Shown here in pieces: positions 48,538-57,017 of a stretch of 64,000 nt of DNA (its first letter is position 1; the number at the start of each line of letters is the position of its first letter). The translations under genes and the position numbers were made by a program. Location of the stretch: NCBI RefSeq assembly GCF_003002055.1, contig NZ_PVZF01000001.1, forward strand, positions 830,185 through 894,184. The letters run 5' to 3'. The notes beneath the pieces were generated by a model. It had not been told where the DNA came from. It was given only the letters and a program-made list of their open reading frames with translations, and made no database searches. The DNA is from Kineococcus rhizosphaerae (lineage in GTDB: Bacteria > Actinomycetota > Actinomycetes > Actinomycetales > Kineococcaceae).

Positions 48538-49734
48538 TCAGCTGAGCAGAGCGTCGACGAACGCCTCCGGCTCGAACGGCGCGAGGTCGTCGGCGCCCTC
48601 CCCCAGGCCCACGAGCTTGACGGGCACGCCCAGCGAGCGCTGCACCGCGACGACGATCCCGCCCTTGGCGGTGCCGTCGAGCTTGGTCAGCACGATGCCG
48701 GTCACGTCGACGACCTCGGAGAACACCGCCGCCTGCCGCAGGCCGTTCTGCCCGGTCGTGGCGTCCAGGACGAGCAGCACCTCGTCGACGGGCCCGTGCC
48801 GCTCCACGACGCGCTTGACCTTGCCCAGCTCGTCCATGAGGCCGACCTTGTTCTGCAGCCGGCCGGCGGTGTCGATGAGCACGACGTCGACCTCGGCCTC
48901 GATCCCCTGCTTGACGGCGTCGAAGGCCACGGCGGCGGGGTCGGCGCCGTCGCGGTCCGAGCGCACCGTGGGCACCCCCACGCGCTCGCCCCAGGTGGCC
49001 AGCTGCTCGGCCGCGGCCGCGCGGAACGTGTCGGCGGCGCCGAGGACGACGTCCTTGTCCTGCGCGACGAGCATGCGGGCGATCTTGCCGACGGTCGTGG
49101 TCTTGCCGGTGCCGTTGACGCCCACGACCATGACGACCGCGGGGCGCTCACCTGCCGGCCCGACCTGGCGCTCGATCGTCAGGGAACGGTCGACGTCGGT
49201 GCCGATGGCGGCCAGGAGCTCGTCCTTCAGCATGCCGCGCAGGTGCTCGGGGTCGCGGGTGCCGAGGACCTTCACGCGTTCGCGCAGGGCGTCGACGATG
49301 CGGGTGGTCGGTTCGAAGCCGATGTCGGCCAGCAGGAGCGTCTCCTCGACCTCCTCCCACGTCGCCTCGTCGAGGGTGTCGCGCGACAGCAGGGCCAGCA
49401 GGCCCTGGCCGAGGGCGGAGTTGGAGCGGGCGAGGCGTTCGCGCAGCCGGACGAGCCGGCCGAGGACGGGAGCGGGCCGGTCGACGATGGGCCCTTCGGG
49501 CAGGTCGACGTCCTCGACCGTGCGGGTGGCGCTGTCGCGCGGGACCTCGGCGTCGTCCCCGACGCCCGGCAGGTGGTCCTCGTCGTCGCGCGCGCCCGTC
49601 GCCAGGCCGTTCTGGCGCGCGGGCCGGGGCGGCAGGGACCGGCGCCGGCGGGGCCGGACGAAGCCGACCACCGCGCCCACCGCCGCGAGGGCGATGACCA
49701 CGATGAGGCCGATGACGATCTCGAGGGTCTCCAC
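48538..49734 (-). CDS. ftsY: Signal recognition particle receptor FtsY
   Basis: FtsY is the membrane receptor for the signal recognition particle. The 398-residue protein has an N-terminal membrane helix ([21 protein letters not shown]), an acidic linker of about 60 residues, the N domain, and the GTPase with [25 protein letters not shown] and [10 protein letters not shown]. The ATA insertion box includes [13 protein letters not shown]. It lies upstream of amt, as in other actinobacteria. A 13-bp tandem repeat stands just before the gene. Confidence 0.97.
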   Translation of the reverse strand: METLEIVIGLIVVIALAAVGAVVGFVRPRRRRSLPPRPARQNGLATGARDDEDHLPGVGDDAEVPRDSATRTVEDVDLPEGPIVDRPAPVLGRLVRLRERLARSNSALGQGLLALLSRDTLDEATWEEVEETLLLADIGFEPTTRIVDALRERVKVLGTRDPEHLRGMLKDELLAAIGTDVDRSLTIERQVGPAGERPAVVMVVGVNGTGKTTTVGKIARMLVAQDKDVVLGAADTFRAAAAEQLATWGERVGVPTVRSDRDGADPAAVAFDAVKQGIEAEVDVVLIDTAGRLQNKVGLMDELGKVKRVVERHGPVDEVLLVLDATTGQNGLRQAAVFSEVVDVTGIVLTKLDGTAKGGIVVAVQRSLGVPVKLVGLGEGADDLAPFEPEAFVDALLS

Positions 49735-49770
49735 GAGCCCCGATCTTCCCAGACCCGGGCCCGGTCACGC

Positions 49771-49822
49771 GCCCGGACCTCGTGCCTGGACCTCGTGCCC
49801 GGACCTCGTGCCCGGACCTCGC
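49771..49822. repeat. 13-bp tandem repeat, four units
   Basis: Four consecutive 13-base units of the form GCCCGGACCTCGT begin at 49771, 49784, 49797 and 49810. The second has one change (T for C) and the fourth ends in C. The array lies 37 bp upstream of the ftsY start and just after the stop of the small membrane protein gene, so it is transcribed or in the ftsY promoter region. Copy number may vary between strains. Confidence 0.8.
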
Positions 49823-49830
49823 GCCGCGGG

Positions 49831-50088
49831 TCAGCGGGCCTGCGCGGCCCCGTGGTCGTCGCGCGCGGCGCGGTGCGCGTGCCGCTGGGCCTCCAGGCGC
49901 TGGGCGAGCTGGGCGGCGGCGCGGTCGCGGTGGTGCCGCAGGACCGGCAGGAGCCGTTCGGCGGTGGCGTCGATGCGGGCCATCGTGCGGCTGCCGCGCC
50001 GTCTGAGCGTCGGGGCGGCCACCGACAGGAGCACGACGAGCGCGAGGCCCACCGTGACCGCGAACGTGACCAGCAGGGTCGTCAGCAT
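49831..50088 (-). CDS. Small membrane-anchored protein of unknown function
   Basis: An 85-residue protein with one N-terminal membrane helix (LTTLLVTFAVTVGLALVVLLSVAA) and a basic amphipathic rest (TLRRRGSRTMARIDATAERLLPVLRHHRDR) that is probably cytoplasmic and helical. ATG 50088 has GGAG a few bases upstream. It lies between smc and ftsY on the same strand. No family is recognised. The clean start, hydrophobic profile and good ribosome-binding site make it a credible gene. Confidence 0.68.
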   Translation of the reverse strand: MLTTLLVTFAVTVGLALVVLLSVAAPTLRRRGSRTMARIDATAERLLPVLRHHRDRAAAQLAQRLEAQRHAHRAARDDHGAAQAR

Positions 50089-50214
50089 CTCCAGCTCCTC
50101 ACCACGGGCTCCACCTTGCCCCGCTGGTCACGCCCGCACCACTCCGCCCACGCCGTCGTCACCACCCCGTGATCGGATGCTCACCGACCTGTCACCCGGC
50201 GTGCGACCGGCCCG

Positions 50215-53200
50215 TCACCCGGCGGCAGGCTGCCCCTCGCGCAGGCGCTGGCTGACGACGGTGCTGATGCCGTCGCCGCGCATGGTGACGCCGTACAGGG
50301 CGTCGGCGATCTGCATCGTCCGCTTCTGGTGGGTGATGATGATCAGCTGGCTCGTGGCGCGCAGCTCCTCGAACAGGGTGATGAGCCGCGACAGGTTCGC
50401 GTCGTCGAGCGCGGCCTCCACCTCGTCCATGACGTAGAAGGGGCTGGGGCGCGCGCGGAAGATCGAGACGAGCATGGCCACGGCGGCCAGCGAGCGCTCG
50501 CCCCCGGACAGCAGCGACAGGCGCTTGACCTTCTTGCCCGCGGGGCGCGCCTCGACCTCGATGCCCGTGGCGAGCATGTCGCCCGGGTCGGTCAGCACGA
50601 GCCGTCCCTCTCCGCCGGGGAACAGCCGCGGGAACACCTCCTCGTACTGCTGCGCCACCTCCGCGAACGCCTCGGCGAACACCCGCTCGACGCGTTCGTC
50701 GACCTCCTTGACGATGTCGAGCAGGTCCTTGCGGGAGTTCTTGAGGTCGTCGGACTGCGTGACGAGGAACTGGTGGCGCTCCTCCATCGCCGCGTACTCC
50801 TCCAGCGCCAGCGGGTTGACCTGGCCCAGCTGGGACAGGGCGCGCTCGGCCGCGCGGCGGCGCTTGTCCTGCTCGGCCCGCACGTAGGGCCGGGGCCCGG
50901 CGGGCTCGGCGGGCTCGGGGTCGCCGGGGGCCGGCGGCGAGGGCGGGACCGGCTGGTGGGGGCCGAACTCGTCGACGAGGACGTCGGGGTCGGTGCCGAG
51001 CTCGGCCAGGGACCGCTCGCGCAGCTGGTCGATCTTCCACCGCTGCTGGGCGCGGGCGACCTCGTCGGCGTGCCGGGTGTCACCCAGGCGCTGCTGCTCG
51101 GCCTTCAGCGACTCCACCGCGCGCCGGGCGCCGGTGACCTCCTCGTCGAACTGCAGCCGGGCGGCCTCGGAGGCCTCGCGCAGGCGCGCGGCCTGGGCGT
51201 GGGAGGACTCCCAGGCGGCCAGGGCCCGCGCGGCCCCCGCGTGGACGGCGGTGGCGACGCGGGACTGCTCGGCGCGCCGGGCCCGGCGGATCGCGGCCCG
51301 TTCACGGGCGGCGAGCTCCTCGGCGGCCTGCCGTTCCAGGGCGTCGGCGCGGCCGGCGAGGGCCCGGGCCCGTTCCTCGGTGGTGCGCAGCGCGAGCCGG
51401 GCCTCGGTCTCGGTCCGGCCGAACCCGCGGGCGACCTCGGCGAGCCGGTCGCGCTCGTCGGTGGAGACGTCGCCGTCCTCGGCCGGGGCCGCGGCGGCGG
51501 CCTCGAACCGCGCGCTGAGCTCGGCCAGCTCCCCGCGGTCGGTCTCGAGGCGCTCGGCGACCTGCGCCCGGGTGGCGCGGAGGCGGTCGGCCTCGGCCGC
51601 GGCCGAGCGCACGGCGGCCCCGAGCTGGCCGAGCTGCTCGGCGACGGCGTTCATCCGGGCGTCGGAGTCGTGCAGCCGGTCCAGGGCGGCCTCGACCCGC
51701 TCGGCGGCGGCCTCGCGCTCGGTCCGGGCCTGGCCGAGGGCGAACTGCGCGCGCTGGGTGCGGTGCTCGGCGCCCGACAGCGCTTCGGTCGCCTCGTCGA
51801 CGGCGGCCTGGACCTGCAGCAGGCTCGGCGTGGACGACGAACCGCCCGCGGCGAGGTGGGCGCCGAGCAGGTCGCCGTCCCGCGTGACGGCCACGAGACC
51901 GGGGGCGGACCCGACGAGGCGCTGCGCCGCGGCGAGGTCCTCGACGACGACGACGTGCGCGAGCAGCCGCGCCAGCGCCGGGCGCAGGTCGGCGGGCGCG
52001 GTGACGAGGTCGAGGGCCGCGCGGGACCCGGCGGGGGCCGCCACGGTGGACCCGGCCCCTTCGTCGGCGGCCGCGGAGGCCACGGAGGCCACGGAGGCCA
52101 CGGAGGCCACGAGCATCGCGGCGCGGCCGGCGTCGTCGGCCTTGAGGTGCTCGATGGCGCGGGCGGCGTCGGCCGCGGAGGACAGCGCGACGGCGTCGGC
52201 CGTGGACCCCAGGGCCGCGGCGACCGCCTGCTCGTAGCCGGGCTCGACGCTCAGCAGCGCCGCGACCGACCCCAGGACACCGGAGAGGGCGGGGCCGGCG
52301 GCCAGCAGCGCCCCGGCCCCGTCCTTGCGGGCCAGGCCGATCTCGAGGGCCTCCTTGCGCGCGGCCCAGGCGGCTCGCTCGCGCTCGGCGGCCTGCAGCT
52401 CGGTGCGGGCGGCCTCGTGCGCGGCCTCGGCCGCCTCGAGCTGCCCGGCGGCGGCCTCGTGCTCGGCGTCCAGCCCCTCCTCGCCCTCCTCGACGCCCGC
52501 GACCTGCGTCTCGAGGGCCGTGAACTCCGACTGCGCCTCCTGGCGGCGCCGCTCGGCGTCGGCCAGCGACCCCGACAGGCGTTCCAGCTCGGCCTCGCCG
52601 GCCTCCACGCGGGAGGTCCGGGCGGCGACCTGGCCGCCGAGGCGGGCCAGTCCCTCGCGGCGGTCGGCGGCCGCGCGCAGCGCCGCGGCGACGCGCTGGT
52701 CCTCGGCGCGGGCGGCCCGGTCGGCCTCGGCGCGGGCGGCCAGCACCTCGTCGAGGGCGGCGCGGTGGACGGCGACCTGCGCGGCGAGGTCGGCCTCCTC
52801 GGCCCGGACGCGGTCGGCGTGGGCCGCCAGCTCCTCCGGGTCGCGACGGCCGGTCTGCTCGTCCGGTTCGCCCGCCAGCAGCCGCGAGCGCTCCGCCGCG
52901 AGCGCCTGGACGCCCCGGAGCCGTTCGGCCAGCGCACCCAGGCGGTGGTGGGTCTCCACGGCCCGCGCCAGGTCCGGAGCGGCCGCGGCGGCGGCCCGCT
53001 CGGCGGCGGCCAGCCGCGCGGCGGCCTCGGCCAGGTCCGCCTCGACCTGCGCCTGCCGGGCCTTCAGGGCCGCCTCGTCGGCCTCGTCGCGCTGCAGCGA
53101 GCTGCTGGCCTGGACGAGGTCGTCGGCCAGCAGCCGCAGCCGCGAGTCGCGCAGGTCGGCCTGCACGACCTGCGCCCGCCGGGCCGCCTCGGCCTGGCGG

Positions 53201-53826
53201 CCCAGGGGTTTGAGCTGGCGCCGGATCTCGGTGACCAGGTCGGCGACGCGCGTGAGGTTGGCCTCCATCGCGTCGAGCTTGCGCAGCGCCTTCTCCTTGC
53301 GGCGGCGGTGCTTCAGGACGCCCGCGGCCTCCTCGATGAACGCGCGGCGCTCCTCCGGCGAGGCGTGCAGGACGGCGTCGATCTGCCCCTGGCCGACGAT
53401 GACGTGCATCTCGCGGCCGATGCCGGAGTCGGACAGCAGCTCCTGGACGTCCAGCAGCCGGCACGTCTGGCCGTTGATCTGGTACTCCGAGCCGCCGGTG
53501 CGGAACATCGTGCGGCTGATCGTCACCTCGGCGAACTCGATGGGCAGGGCGCCGTCGGTGTTGTCGATCGTCAGCGACACCTCGGCCCGGCCGAGGGCGG
53601 AGCGCCCCTCCGGACCGGTGGTGCCGGCGAAGATGACGTCCTCCATCTTCCCGCCGCGCAGGCTCTTGGCGCTGCTCTCCCCCATGACCCAGGTCAGGGC
53701 GTCCAGGACGTTGGACTTGCCGGAGCCGTTCGGGCCGACCACGCACGTGATCCCCGGCTGCAGCCGCAGCGTCGTCGCGGAGGCGAACGACTTGAACCCC
53801 TTGAGGGTGAGGGTCTTCAGGTGCAC
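50215..53826 (-). CDS. smc: Chromosome segregation protein SMC
   Basis: A 1203-residue condensin ATPase. Walker A GPNGSGKSNVLDAL is at about residues 32-45, the Q-loop region GQGQIDAVLHASPEERRAFIEEAAG at about 145-169, a long Ala/Arg/Glu-rich coiled coil to the hinge (about 510-640), and the return coil. The signature LLSGGERSLAAVAML and Walker B PFYVMDEVEAALDDANLSRL lie at the C-terminus. The hinge contains a repeated ASVASVASV stretch from a 9-bp DNA repeat. GTG 53826 has no Shine-Dalgarno but follows TAGGCT by eight bases. scpA and scpB are elsewhere. Confidence 0.97.
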   Translation of the reverse strand: MHLKTLTLKGFKSFASATTLRLQPGITCVVGPNGSGKSNVLDALTWVMGESSAKSLRGGKMEDVIFAGTTGPEGRSALGRAEVSLTIDNTDGALPIEFAEVTISRTMFRTGGSEYQINGQTCRLLDVQELLSDSGIGREMHVIVGQGQIDAVLHASPEERRAFIEEAAGVLKHRRRKEKALRKLDAMEANLTRVADLVTEIRRQLKPLGRQAEAARRAQVVQADLRDSRLRLLADDLVQASSSLQRDEADEAALKARQAQVEADLAEAAARLAAAERAAAAAAPDLARAVETHHRLGALAERLRGVQALAAERSRLLAGEPDEQTGRRDPEELAAHADRVRAEEADLAAQVAVHRAALDEVLAARAEADRAARAEDQRVAAALRAAADRREGLARLGGQVAARTSRVEAGEAELERLSGSLADAERRRQEAQSEFTALETQVAGVEEGEEGLDAEHEAAAGQLEAAEAAHEAARTELQAAERERAAWAARKEALEIGLARKDGAGALLAAGPALSGVLGSVAALLSVEPGYEQAVAAALGSTADAVALSSAADAARAIEHLKADDAGRAAMLVASVASVASVASAAADEGAGSTVAAPAGSRAALDLVTAPADLRPALARLLAHVVVVEDLAAAQRLVGSAPGLVAVTRDGDLLGAHLAAGGSSSTPSLLQVQAAVDEATEALSGAEHRTQRAQFALGQARTEREAAAERVEAALDRLHDSDARMNAVAEQLGQLGAAVRSAAAEADRLRATRAQVAERLETDRGELAELSARFEAAAAAPAEDGDVSTDERDRLAEVARGFGRTETEARLALRTTEERARALAGRADALERQAAEELAARERAAIRRARRAEQSRVATAVHAGAARALAAWESSHAQAARLREASEAARLQFDEEVTGARRAVESLKAEQQRLGDTRHADEVARAQQRWKIDQLRERSLAELGTDPDVLVDEFGPHQPVPPSPPAPGDPEPAEPAGPRPYVRAEQDKRRRAAERALSQLGQVNPLALEEYAAMEERHQFLVTQSDDLKNSRKDLLDIVKEVDERVERVFAEAFAEVAQQYEEVFPRLFPGGEGRLVLTDPGDMLATGIEVEARPAGKKVKRLSLLSGGERSLAAVAMLVSIFRARPSPFYVMDEVEAALDDANLSRLITLFEELRATSQLIIITHQKRTMQIADALYGVTMRGDGISTVVSQRLREGQPAAG
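52075..52110. repeat. 9-bp tandem repeat inside the smc hinge
   Basis: Four perfect copies of GGAGGCCAC run from 52075 to 52110 on the plus strand. In the smc frame they encode the repeated three-residue unit in ASVASVASVAS. Because 9 bp keeps the frame, copy number could change without breaking the protein. Confidence 0.85.
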
Positions 53827-53907
53827 GGTCGGTGAGCCTAACGAGGCGGGCGCCGTGATCCGGTGAGGCGAGCCGCAGGGGTGTCCCGCGGACCGGTGCG
53901 CCCGCTC

Positions 53908-53985
53908 CGTGATCATCACGACGCGGAATGACGGGAAGCGCGACACGCAATGCGCTCGATGGGTGACCGTCCGAGGTTGTACAAC
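53908..53985. promoter_or_regulatory. Two palindromes in the divergent smc / MFS-exporter region
   Basis: CGTGATCATCACG (53908-53920) is a perfect odd palindrome. GTTGTACAAC (53976-53985) is a perfect even palindrome 46 bp before the exporter GTG. The 204-bp gap has no other gene. The second site is well placed to be an operator for a TetR- or MarR-type repressor of the exporter, encoded elsewhere. Function is inferred. Confidence 0.4.
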
Positions 53986-54030
53986 GGTGGAACACCTTCG
54001 CCCCGGCCGATCCCTCCCGGAAGGACCTCT

Positions 54031-55353
54031 GTGCCGACCCGCCCCGCCGGCCGTACCCGCCTCGCCCGCACCGCCCGTTCCCTCTCGAGCCGTCGCACGC
54101 TCCCCCGCCCCCGCCCGGCGGCCTCGCCGCTCGTGGCCGGCGCCCAGGACGTGCCGATCAGGCTGCTGGTCACCCTGGCCCTGCTGTGCGCCATCGGTCC
54201 CTTCGCCGTCGACATGTACCTGCCGACGTTCCCGGACCTGGCCACCGACCTGTCGACGAGCGCCGCGCACGTCCAGCTCACGCTCACGACGTTCATGCTC
54301 GGGATGGCCGCCGGCCAGCTCGTCCTCGGGCCGCTGTCCGACCGCCTCGGCCGCCGCCGCCTCCTGCTCGCCGGCACCCTGGTGACCTTCCTCGCCGGTG
54401 TCGTGTGCACCCTGACGCCCTCGATCGCCGTGCTCGTCGTCGCCCGCCTCGTGCAGGGCGTCGCCGGGGCCGCCGGGGTCGTCATCGGCCGCGCCGTCGT
54501 GGCCGACCTCGCCACCGGGCGCGCCGCGGCCCGGGCCTTCTCGACCCTCGGCGTCATCGGCGGCGTCGCCCCCGTCGTGGCCCCGCTGCTCGGCGGGCTC
54601 GTCGCCGGCCACGGCGGCTGGCGCGGCATCTTCGGCGTCACCGCCGTGGCCGCCCTCGTCATGGTGGTCGCCGCCTACTTCGTCGTGCCCGAGACGCTGC
54701 CCCGCGAGCGCCGCCACGCCGGCGGTGTCCGCGACGTCGTCGTCACCGGCCGCGCCGTGCTGTCCCGGCGCGGGTACGTCGGCTACGTCGGCACCCTCGT
54801 CCTCGTCTTCGGCACCGTCTTCTCCTACGTCTCCGCCTCGCCGTTCGTCCTGCAGAACGTCGTCGGCCTCTCGACGGGCACCTACTCGCTGGTCTTCGCG
54901 ACCAACGCCCTCGGCATCGCCGCGGGCGGGGCCGTCTCCACCCGGGCGCTGCGCCGCCACTCCCCCGTGCGGGTCCTGACCACGGGCGTGCTGATCCAGC
55001 TCGCCTGCGCCGCGGGGCTGTTCACCACCGTCCTGGCCTTCGACGCCTGGACCCCCGCCGTCCTCGTGCTGCTGTGGGTCAACGTCTTCAGCTGCGGCCT
55101 GATCTTCGGCAACGCCACGGCGCTCGCGGCCGACGAGGTGCGGTTCGCCTCGGGGACGGGGTCGGCGCTGCAGGGTGCGCTGCAGTTCACGATCGGCGCG
55201 CTCGTCTCCCCGCTGGTGGGGCTGGCCGGTGAGCACTCGGCGGTGCCGATGGTGACGATGATGCTGACCTGCACGGGCCTGGCGAGCGTGATGCTGTTCG
55301 CCGTCGCCCGGCCGGCCACCCGGGCGCACGCGGCCACGGTGGTCACGGACTAG
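54031..55353 (+). CDS. MFS drug efflux transporter, Bcr/CflA type
   Basis: A 440-residue transporter with about twelve helices after a basic, Arg-rich N-terminal region of about 40 residues. The Bcr/CflA pattern is FAVDMYLPTFPDLATDL in helix 1 and GQLVLGPLSDRLGRRR as motif A between helices 2 and 3; RLVQGVAGAAGVVIGRAVVADL is the helix 4 motif. Such proteins expel drugs or small metabolites by proton antiport. GTG 54031 has AAGGA seven bases upstream. The protein is complete. Confidence 0.9.
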   Translation: MPTRPAGRTRLARTARSLSSRRTLPRPRPAASPLVAGAQDVPIRLLVTLALLCAIGPFAVDMYLPTFPDLATDLSTSAAHVQLTLTTFMLGMAAGQLVLGPLSDRLGRRRLLLAGTLVTFLAGVVCTLTPSIAVLVVARLVQGVAGAAGVVIGRAVVADLATGRAAARAFSTLGVIGGVAPVVAPLLGGLVAGHGGWRGIFGVTAVAALVMVVAAYFVVPETLPRERRHAGGVRDVVVTGRAVLSRRGYVGYVGTLVLVFGTVFSYVSASPFVLQNVVGLSTGTYSLVFATNALGIAAGGAVSTRALRRHSPVRVLTTGVLIQLACAAGLFTTVLAFDAWTPAVLVLLWVNVFSCGLIFGNATALAADEVRFASGTGSALQGALQFTIGALVSPLVGLAGEHSAVPMVTMMLTCTGLASVMLFAVARPATRAHAATVVTD

Positions 55354-55359
55354 GGCACG

Positions 55360-55380
55360 CCCCGCCGCCTCGGCGCGGGG
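55360..55380 (+). terminator. Possible terminator after the MFS exporter gene
   Basis: CCCCGC (55360-55365) pairs with GCGGGG (55375-55380) around a nine-base loop, seven bases after the stop codon. It is short, GC-rich and without a U-tract. Confidence 0.45.
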
Positions 55381-55501
55381 GGGTCGGCGCTCGCGTGGAC
55401 GACCTCACGGTCGTGGGCCGCGGACGTGGGCACGGCGATCGAGGTGGTGCCGGGTACCGTCCCCGGTGCTGGTGCAGCCGTCATCCGCCCAGCCCATCAA
55501 G

Positions 55502-56644
55502 ATGTCGCCGACACGTGTCGAATCTGATGCGGTGACCCGTGACACCCCGTTGCACACCTGGCTCGAACCGGACATCACCGGCACCTTCCGCCGCGAGACG
55601 GCCCGGGCGCTGCCGATCGTCGGTGCGGGTCTGGCCGTGCTGTACGGCGTCTACCTGGCGGCCTCGCTCCTGGCGACGGCACGTGGGCTCAACCCCGCGC
55701 CGTGGCAAGCGGTCCGCTTCGGGCTCAGCGCCGCCGCGGTGGCCGCCGTGGGGGCCGCGTCGCGCCCGCGACGGGACCGTCGCGAGAGTCACGTGCACGC
55801 CCTCGCGGGCGTCATGTGCCTCGTCCCGCTGGTCAACAGCGCCTGGCAGCTGATCGGCAGCGGGGACGCGCGGGAGTCGGTGAACCTGCTGCTCGTGGTG
55901 AGCGGGCTGGGCGCGCTGCTCCTGACAGCCCGCTGGTTCGTGCTCACCCTGGGCTGCGCCTGGGCGGGGTGGCTGTGCGCGGCCCTGCCTGCCGGCGGCG
56001 GGTTCTCGGTGTTCGGCTTCGCGCTGTTCGCCGCGAGCCTGCTGGCCACCGTCTCCTTCGTCACCCGCCGGCGCACGCTCGTCCGGCTCGAACGCGCCCG
56101 CGCCGAGGCCCAGCGCGCAGCCCTCGTCGACGCCCTGACCGGGGTCTACAACCGCCGCGGCATGGAGGTCCTGGCCCCTGCCCTGCTGCGGCGGGCGCAG
56201 AGCGGGGGCGACCTCGGCGAGGTGACCGTCGTCGCCGTCGACATCGACGACATGAAGGGCATCAACGACGTGCACGGCCACGCGGCCGGGGACGCCGCCG
56301 TCCAGGGCGCGGCCGAGGTCCTGCGCCGCTCGACCCGGCTGCACGACGTCGTGGCCCGCACCGGCGGCGACGAGTTCATCGCCCTGCTCGACGCCCCGGC
56401 GGGGGCCGGGGTCCAGCAGCGGATCCTGGACAACCTCGCCACCCGGGTCGCGCGCGGCGGCGAACCGTTCCACCTGGAACTCTCCGTGGGCACGGTCACC
56501 CTGCCCGCGACCGTCGGGCTCGCCGACCTGCTCGGGGCGGCCGATGCTGCGATGTACCAGATCAAGCAGCGGCGGCGGGCAGCCCGGGGCGGCCGCCCCC
56601 GACCCGGCGCGGCGGCACCCGGTGCGGTGGTGGTCGCCGGGTAG
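55502..56644 (+). CDS. Membrane-bound diguanylate cyclase (GGDEF)
   Basis: About 380 residues. Five or six membrane helices occupy residues about 30-190. After the linker RTLVRLERARAEAQRA comes the GGDEF domain with ALTGVYNRRGMEVL, VAVDIDDMKGINDVHGHAAGDAAV and the active-site RTGGDEFIALLD. An RxxD inhibitory site (RLHD) lies exactly five residues before GGDEF, so product inhibition is expected. It makes cyclic di-GMP. The start is unclear (GTG 55466, ATG 55502 or GTG 55532); none has a clear ribosome-binding site. A palindrome CGACACGTGTCG at 55509-55520 would be promoter DNA if 55532 is right. Confidence 0.88.
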   Translation: MSPTRVESDAVTRDTPLHTWLEPDITGTFRRETARALPIVGAGLAVLYGVYLAASLLATARGLNPAPWQAVRFGLSAAAVAAVGAASRPRRDRRESHVHALAGVMCLVPLVNSAWQLIGSGDARESVNLLLVVSGLGALLLTARWFVLTLGCAWAGWLCAALPAGGGFSVFGFALFAASLLATVSFVTRRRTLVRLERARAEAQRAALVDALTGVYNRRGMEVLAPALLRRAQSGGDLGEVTVVAVDIDDMKGINDVHGHAAGDAAVQGAAEVLRRSTRLHDVVARTGGDEFIALLDAPAGAGVQQRILDNLATRVARGGEPFHLELSVGTVTLPATVGLADLLGAADAAMYQIKQRRRAARGGRPRPGAAAPGAVVVAG

Positions 56645-56707
56645 GGGCGGGACCGGGGTGCGCGGGCGGCGATCACGCCCTCCGTCCCCGTGGTCGGCGG
56701 CGCGGTC

Positions 56708-57004
56708 TCAGCCGGTCGCGAACCCCTCGGTGCCCTCGGCGGGCCCCCAGTGGTCGCTGACCCGGGTGACCCGCCCGGGGCGTCCGTGCGTCGAGGGGTC
56801 CGAGCGCAGGCGGGACAGGAACTGGCGCAGGGCCTTGCGCTCGCCCTCGGCGACGACCTCGACGTGGCCGTCGGACAGGTTGGTCGCGCTGCCGGCCAGT
56901 CCGAGCTCGGCGGCCTGGGTCTGCACCCACCAGCGGAAGCCGACGCCCTGGACGTGACCGGTGACGAGTGCGGTGAGTCGTTCCACGCGCACAGCGTGCC
57001 TCAC
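56708..57004 (-). CDS. acyP: Acylphosphatase
   Basis: A small enzyme that hydrolyses acyl phosphates. The chain has 98 residues from GTG 57004; a GTG at 56986 gives the more usual start MERLTALVTG. The active-site pair is R24 (GHVQGVGFRWWV) and N42 (SATNLSDGHVEVVAEG). It lies upstream of smc, as in other actinobacteria, though the diguanylate cyclase and exporter genes stand between them here. Confidence 0.94.
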   Translation of the reverse strand: MRHAVRVERLTALVTGHVQGVGFRWWVQTQAAELGLAGSATNLSDGHVEVVAEGERKALRQFLSRLRSDPSTHGRPGRVTRVSDHWGPAEGTEGFATG

Positions 57005-57017
57005 CGGTGCCGGGGTG

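Noticed and set aside
49771..49822. CRISPR-like repeat array
   Set aside because: The 13-bp units are contiguous without spacers, and no cas genes are present.
50329..53835. A 1168-codon plus-strand open frame opposite smc
   Set aside because: It mirrors the smc coiled coil codon by codon; its Gly/Leu/Arg repeats arise from the complement of Ala/Glu/Arg codons.
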